A stretch of 62,751 nucleotides of DNA from Erysipelotrichia bacterium (GTDB taxonomy: Bacteria; Bacillota_I; Bacilli_A; Erysipelotrichales; Erysipelotrichaceae). Positions 58,551 through 62,751 of the stretch are shown in pieces. Where the stretch lies: NCBI GenBank assembly GCA_018333955.1, contig JAGXSD010000060.1, forward strand, positions 1 to 62,751. The letters run 5' to 3'. The notes beneath the pieces are model-generated. The model worked only from the letters and a program-made list of their open reading frames with translations. It was not told the origin of the DNA and ran no database searches. Position numbers and translations under genes: made by a program. Numbering within the stretch: the stretch's first letter is position 1; each line of letters starts with the position of its first letter.

Positions 58551-60374
58551 ATGTGTGGTTTTACTGGATTTATTGATGGAAGTATAGACAAAAAGCAGAT
58601 TATTAAATCGATGAATGATACTATAATTCATCGTGGTCCAGATGGAGAAGGATTTTATATTGATGACTCTATAGCAATGGGGTTTAGACGATTATCTATC
58701 ATTGACTTAAGCCATGGGGATCAACCCATTTTCAATGAAGATCATACCAAAGTGTTAAATTTCAATGGAGAAATCTATAATTATCAAGAACTTAGAGAAG
58801 TTCTAATTCAGCGAGGACATATTTTTAGAACTCACTCAGATTCTGAGGTCATTCTTCATGGGTATGAAGAATTTGGAGAAGACATAGTAAGTCATTTAAG
58901 AGGAATGTTTGCTTTTGTGGTCTACGATATTGAACAAAAGACATTCTTTGCGGCACGTGATCATTTCGGAATTAAACCATTTTACTATGCGCTTCAAGAT
59001 GATTTATTTATATATGGATCAGAAATTAAATCATTTTTAAAGCATCCATCATTCAAAAAACAATTTAATAAGGATGCCCTTCAACCTTACCTCACCTTTC
59101 AAACATCTGTTTTAGATGAAACTTTCTTTAAGGGTGTAAAACCATTATTACCTGGACACACTCTTCGGTATTCAAATGGAGTCATCAATGTACAATCTTA
59201 CCATGAATTAACTTTTGAACCAAAAATCAAAGTCAGTAAAGACATGATCAATGATATTATGCGTGATAGTGTGAAAGCTCATCAAATCGCAGATGTCGAG
59301 GTAGGTAGTTTTCTATCTTCTGGTGTTGATTCAAGTTATATTGCTTCTATTAGTGACGTTCATAAAACATTCACAGTGGGTTTTCAACGAGACGGATTCA
59401 ATGAATGTGATGAGGCTAAGGAATTAGCTTCAATCCTAGAAACTGAGCATTATTCGAAGGTTATTACTCCAGATGAGTTTTTTAGTGTTTTGTCTGATAT
59501 TCAATATCATGCGGATGAACCTCATTCAAACCTATCAGCTGTTCCATTGTTCTTCTTATCTAAAATGGCAGCAGAGCATGTTAAAGTTGTGTTATCGGGG
59601 GAAGGTGCAGATGAACTGTTTGGTGGCTATGAATCATATCTTCCCACTAAGAAATGGGGATTATCACGTAGATTCCCAAGTGGGATTCGCTACCCGATTG
59701 GGTATGTCTTGCGTAAGCTTTCAAATTATGTGAGTAAGATTCAACCCTGGGCTGATGCTTTCAGTCCAATTGAAAAAGTATTTATAGGTCAAGCCATGAT
59801 TATGAGTGAAAAAGAATCGAAATCACTTTTAAAGAAACCATATCATTCAAAAGTATCAGTTGAAACTATTGTGTCCCCATGGTTTAAGATCAGTAAAGGA
59901 TTATCTGGACCCCATCGTAAAATGCATCTGGATATGAATCTATGGTTAAATCGAGATATTTTAACAAAAGCGGACAAAATGACGATGGCACATTCTTTGG
60001 AGTTAAGAGTTCCTTTCCTTGACATAAAAGTTTGGAATGTCGCAAGAGAAATTGAATCTTCGCAAAATATTGATAAGACAAAGACAAAAAAACTATTCCG
60101 AGAAGCAGCACTAGAAAAAATTCCACAAGCATGGGCTAACCGTAAAAAACTTGGTTTTCTTGTCCCATTCAAATTTTGGATTTTGGATGAACATATCATG
60201 CTTTGGATTAAAGAGAAATTTTCATTGCCATTTGTTGAAGAATTCTTTAATCAAGAGAAATTATTGAGTTTACTAAACAAACATTCACACTCCATTAGTG
60301 AAGGCAGAAAGATTTATACCATTCTTTGTTTTATCTTATGGTATGAGCGATATTTTGTTGAGGATTTTCATTAA
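58551..60374 (+). CDS. asnB: Asparagine synthase, glutamine-hydrolysing
   Basis: This 607-residue protein has an N-terminal class II glutaminase domain with Cys2 (MCGFTGFIDG), RGPDGEG and FNGEIYNYQEL. The C-terminal synthetase domain has SSGVDSSYIAS (about 254-264). It makes asparagine from aspartate. Related AsnB proteins in some Gram-positives amidate peptidoglycan, and the murT/gatD neighbours make that an alternative here. AAAGGAG precedes the ATG. Confidence 0.88.
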   Translation: MCGFTGFIDGSIDKKQIIKSMNDTIIHRGPDGEGFYIDDSIAMGFRRLSIIDLSHGDQPIFNEDHTKVLNFNGEIYNYQELREVLIQRGHIFRTHSDSEVILHGYEEFGEDIVSHLRGMFAFVVYDIEQKTFFAARDHFGIKPFYYALQDDLFIYGSEIKSFLKHPSFKKQFNKDALQPYLTFQTSVLDETFFKGVKPLLPGHTLRYSNGVINVQSYHELTFEPKIKVSKDMINDIMRDSVKAHQIADVEVGSFLSSGVDSSYIASISDVHKTFTVGFQRDGFNECDEAKELASILETEHYSKVITPDEFFSVLSDIQYHADEPHSNLSAVPLFFLSKMAAEHVKVVLSGEGADELFGGYESYLPTKKWGLSRRFPSGIRYPIGYVLRKLSNYVSKIQPWADAFSPIEKVFIGQAMIMSEKESKSLLKKPYHSKVSVETIVSPWFKISKGLSGPHRKMHLDMNLWLNRDILTKADKMTMAHSLELRVPFLDIKVWNVAREIESSQNIDKTKTKKLFREAALEKIPQAWANRKKLGFLVPFKFWILDEHIMLWIKEKFSLPFVEEFFNQEKLLSLLNKHSHSISEGRKIYTILCFILWYERYFVEDFH

Positions 60375-60402
60375 GAAAGGTGTATTCACATCTTTCTTTT
60401 TT
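60373..60402 (+). terminator. Terminator after asnB
   Basis: AAGAAAGGTG and CATCTTTCTT (with one G-T pair) form a 10-bp stem with a T-run, overlapping the asnB stop. Confidence 0.85.
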
Positions 60403-60432
60403 TCTTAATCATTTTTTTGATAGAATATAGTC

Positions 60433-61827
60433 ATGAACACAATCACAAAAATTCGTTTTTTTATGGCTTTATGGATTTCTAAGAGTGTCGTCATTTTGAT
60501 GAAACTTTTAAAACGTAATGCAACTCATTTTCCTGGAGATGTCGCACTAAAGATTGATCCACAATTCTTAAAACATATTTCATCTCCTAAGAAAATAATC
60601 ATGATTACTGGTACCAATGGTAAGACAAGTGTTACTAATATGGTTCTTGATGTGTTTGCACTTGATAAGACCCCAGTGATTCATAATGCATTAGGAAGTA
60701 ATATCCTTCAAGGGATAGCCTCCAGTATTTTAACAGGCACGACATTCCTCAATAAAAGCAAACATGATCTTGCGGTACTTGAAGTGGACGAGCGAAGCTC
60801 ACGCTTAATCATGCCTTATCTGAAACCTGATTATTTGATTGTGAATAATCTTTTTAGAGATTCCTATCGTCGTAATGCGCATGTGGAGTTTATCATCAAG
60901 ATCCTTCAAAACACCATTCCTTCATCCACGCATGTGATTGTGAATGGGGATGATATGTTTGCGACACAAGTAATTCAAAATCGAAAACATACCATCTTCT
61001 CATTACAACCCATCAGTGATGAAGTGACTCGTCATGACTCGAGAATTCATGATGGACAAATATGTCCACGATGCTTCCATCCTATGACTTTTTCCTTCGT
61101 GAGATATCATCATCTTTCACATTTCATGTGTCCTCAATGTGAACTTCAAAATCCACCGAGTGATGTCGTCGCCATGTTGACATCGTTAAAGAGTCATCAA
61201 CTGCATTTAAATGTCCATCAAAAACTATATGTGATAGAGCGACCTCAACCAAGTGTCAATGATGCTTATAATACCGCTGCCGTTTTTGGCTTGTTTGCGG
61301 CTATGGGTGATGACTTAGATCATCGTGCACAACAACTTTCCACCATCAAAACGGTATCATCACGCTTTAGTGAAATGATGGTTAAAAATAAACGTATTGT
61401 GGGGTTACTTGCGAAAGATCAAAATCCTGTGGCGAATTCTCGTTTGTGCGATTTCCTGACCACTCAACCTCATTGGGGAAGACTAGGGTTATGTTTCATG
61501 AATGAAGTGCATGCGCATGAAGATCATCCTCACGAAGTAGAAAACATGGCGTATTTGTATGATACTGATTTTGAATACTTGAATGAATGTCAAGTCACAC
61601 AGTTTATGTTAGGAGGACATCGTCGTTTTGAATTTAGAAGTCGATTATTACTGGCAGGATGTGATCCACAAAGTATGGTCATGGTAAAAACAGAAGATGA
61701 TGAAATTGATGCGATTGATTTAAACAAAGTGGATACGATTGTTTTGATGTATTCCACTAAGAATATCCCTGAAGGCCTGATGCTTAGAGAAAAACTCATT
61801 GCGCGTATCAATAAGGAGGTCATATGA
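60433..61827 (+). CDS. murT: MurT-like Mur ligase, divergent
   Basis: This 464-residue protein has the P-loop MITGTNGKTSVTN (about 57-69), EVDERSS and a zinc ribbon (CPRC...CPQC, about 214-237). The C-terminal domain matches DUF1727. MurT activates the D-Glu alpha-carboxyl of lipid II with ATP. Several family signatures have changed: FRDQMDRFGE reads FRDSYRRNAHVE, NPAGMN reads NPVANS, and DGRDTSWIYD reads HPHEVENMAYLYD. YDTDFE keeps the partner Asp. It overlaps gatD by 4 bases. The true acceptor chemistry is uncertain. Confidence 0.8.
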   Translation: MNTITKIRFFMALWISKSVVILMKLLKRNATHFPGDVALKIDPQFLKHISSPKKIIMITGTNGKTSVTNMVLDVFALDKTPVIHNALGSNILQGIASSILTGTTFLNKSKHDLAVLEVDERSSRLIMPYLKPDYLIVNNLFRDSYRRNAHVEFIIKILQNTIPSSTHVIVNGDDMFATQVIQNRKHTIFSLQPISDEVTRHDSRIHDGQICPRCFHPMTFSFVRYHHLSHFMCPQCELQNPPSDVVAMLTSLKSHQLHLNVHQKLYVIERPQPSVNDAYNTAAVFGLFAAMGDDLDHRAQQLSTIKTVSSRFSEMMVKNKRIVGLLAKDQNPVANSRLCDFLTTQPHWGRLGLCFMNEVHAHEDHPHEVENMAYLYDTDFEYLNECQVTQFMLGGHRRFEFRSRLLLAGCDPQSMVMVKTEDDEIDAIDLNKVDTIVLMYSTKNIPEGLMLREKLIARINKEVI

Positions 61828-62537
61828 TCATTGAATGGTTAAATCCTCAAGGAACCATGTTATTTGGTGATCGTGGTAATCTTGATATACTACTTAGAAT
61901 ATTTCCTCATGCGACCTTACTCAATACATCTTTATTTGATATTCCAGCCTTTACAAAGACTCATGTGGATTTAGTCTGTGTGGGTTCCATGAATGAGCGT
62001 ATGCAAGATCAAATGATTGCGTGGTTAACTCCTTATAAAGATGATCTTTCACAACGCATTCGAAATGATTATGGATTATTATGGTTTGGTAACAGTTGGG
62101 AGATATTAGGACACAAGATTAAAAGAAAAGATGAAGAAATTTTAGGATTACATCTTTATCCTTTTGAAGTCAATCAAGAATCCATTAAGCGATATAATGC
62201 CTTAGTTGGTTTAGAAACACAATATGGTTTAATTCTTGGTCATAAAAGCACATTCTCAATGATAACTAATACGGATTCTATCCCAAGTTTTGGGAAGGTT
62301 GTGAATGGATTTGGCCATAATTTAGACGATCCCCTTGATGGCTTACATGATCATCATATGATTGCATCTTCACTCATGGGACCACTACTCGTACTCAATC
62401 CACACTTCACACAACAATACTTACAAAAGATCACCAAGCAGGAGATTGTTATTCCATATGAGGAAGATTTAATCTTAGCTTATGAAGCAAAGAAACAAGA
62501 ATTTGAAAATACTAAGCATTTCATCTATGACAAGTAA
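61824..62537 (+). CDS. gatD: GatD-like amidotransferase subunit lacking catalytic Cys and His
   Basis: This 237-residue homologue of the class I glutaminase GatD is recognised by GDRGNLDILLRIF near the N-terminus, VGLETQYG, NGFGHNLDD and MGPLLVLNP. The nucleophile elbow CGGYQ of Staphylococcus GatD aligns with GNSWE (residues 89-93), and the catalytic-His motif YLHGP with SLMGP (M185). The only Cys (C52) is elsewhere. Glutamine hydrolysis by this protein is therefore not expected. AAGGAGG 6 bases before the ATG shows it is well translated and not a decayed gene. Confidence 0.8.
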   Translation: MIIEWLNPQGTMLFGDRGNLDILLRIFPHATLLNTSLFDIPAFTKTHVDLVCVGSMNERMQDQMIAWLTPYKDDLSQRIRNDYGLLWFGNSWEILGHKIKRKDEEILGLHLYPFEVNQESIKRYNALVGLETQYGLILGHKSTFSMITNTDSIPSFGKVVNGFGHNLDDPLDGLHDHHMIASSLMGPLLVLNPHFTQQYLQKITKQEIVIPYEEDLILAYEAKKQEFENTKHFIYDK

Positions 62538-62586
62538 AAAAGACTCCTCGAAGATATATCTTCAAAACGGACACAATAAAAAAAGG

Positions 62587-62616
62587 CACTAGTGTAAAAT
62601 TACATTAGTGTTTTTC
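62587..62616. terminator. Hairpin with T-run before the IS3-type gene
   Basis: CACTAGTGTAA and TTACATTAGTG pair with one G-T, flanked by AAAAAA and TTTTT, so it can act as a terminator in both directions. It may shield the element from outside transcription. GGACACAA just upstream (62565) could belong to the element end. Confidence 0.65.
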
Positions 62617-62631
62617 TTTAGGAGGAATGAA

Positions 62632-62751
62632 ATGAGAAAAACGAAGAAACATAAAGTCTATAGTATTGAGGAAAAGAATGAAATTGTAAAGGAGTATTTA
62701 GGAGGATTGAGTCGTAGAAATGATTTAATCCGAAAGTATGATCTTGGATCT
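62632..62751 (+). CDS. IS3-family transposase OrfA (helix-turn-helix), 5' part
   Basis: The 40 codons to the window edge read MRKTKKHKVYSIEEKNEIVK, then EYLGGLSRRNDLIRKYDLGS. This fits the helix-turn-helix N-terminus of IS3/IS150-type OrfA (..Y..E.K..iv..yl.G.s...l...y.i.s). GGAGGAA 6 bases upstream. OrfB would lie outside the window. Confidence 0.75.
   Translation, partial: MRKTKKHKVYSIEEKNEIVKEYLGGLSRRNDLIRKYDLGS

Noticed and set aside
61824-62537. GatD gene as a simple pseudogene
   Set aside because: The frame is complete, well translated and coupled to murT, and structural motifs outside the catalytic residues are kept, which argues for a selected protein.

Overview
The window looks like a chromosomal segment of a low-GC Gram-positive bacterium. 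Gene order is Bacillota-type (upp-atp operon, tilS-hpt-ftsH-hslO-dusB-lysS, ywiB-argS-rpoE-pyrG-fba-murA-rpmE-tdk-prfA-prmC-rpiB-glyA). The RNA polymerase delta subunit, strong AAGGAG-type ribosome sites and a B12-dependent ribonucleotide reductase fit the class Erysipelotrichia. That placement is inferred from content and order, not from a marker-gene comparison.

Layout. 1-600: tail of an IS256-type transposase, then two tandem cyclic-di-GMP-I riboswitches in front of a secreted CAP-domain protein. 1609-6427: gltX, an HD phosphohydrolase, an M24 peptidase and a PAS-GGDEF diguanylate cyclase. 6486-13011: a divergent mannitol-type PTS cluster (mtlD, a 6-phospho-3-hexuloisomerase-like SIS protein, a ribulose-phosphate-epimerase-family protein and a PRD regulator on minus; EIIA and EIICB on plus). 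13205-27319: ywiB-argS-rpoE, pyrG behind a CTP-type attenuator, fba, murA, rpmE, tdk, a MATE transporter, prfA-prmC, rpiB, glyA. 27303-34849: upp and a complete F-type ATP synthase operon whose c subunit carries the Na+-binding signature. 34931-43534: mreB/mbl, a PemK-like protein, tilS-hpt-ftsH-hslO-dusB-lysS. 43535-45560: a small AT-rich accessory patch with one intact gene of unknown function and decayed sequence. 45569-53501: a VOC protein and a GntR-controlled lactose/cellobiose-type PTS regulon with GH4 glycosidase, ChbG-type deacetylase, NagB and a ROK kinase, best read as (diacetyl)chitobiose use. 53542-57832: a cobalamin-riboswitch regulon on minus (DUF4430 protein, ECF S component, cob(I)alamin adenosyltransferase, then nrdJ). 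57904-62537: ispD, asnB and a MurT/GatD pair. 62632-end: start of an IS3-type transposase.

How parts work together. The cobalamin switch controls B12 uptake and activation genes that feed the adenosylcobalamin-dependent reductase encoded just downstream. The c-di-GMP switches and a diguanylate cyclase 5 kb away suggest second-messenger control of a surface or secreted protein. The chitobiose genes share a TACCAA operator element with their own GntR gene.

The most unusual locus is 60433-62537. The GatD homologue has lost both catalytic residues (Cys and His) of the glutaminase site, and its MurT partner departs from family signatures while keeping its ATP-binding loop. In Erysipelotrichia with B-type peptidoglycan, the D-Glu alpha-carboxyl normally amidated by MurT/GatD is the cross-linking point. 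The pair may therefore have been repurposed, for example to attach a bridge amino acid there. This is a hypothesis from sequence and context.
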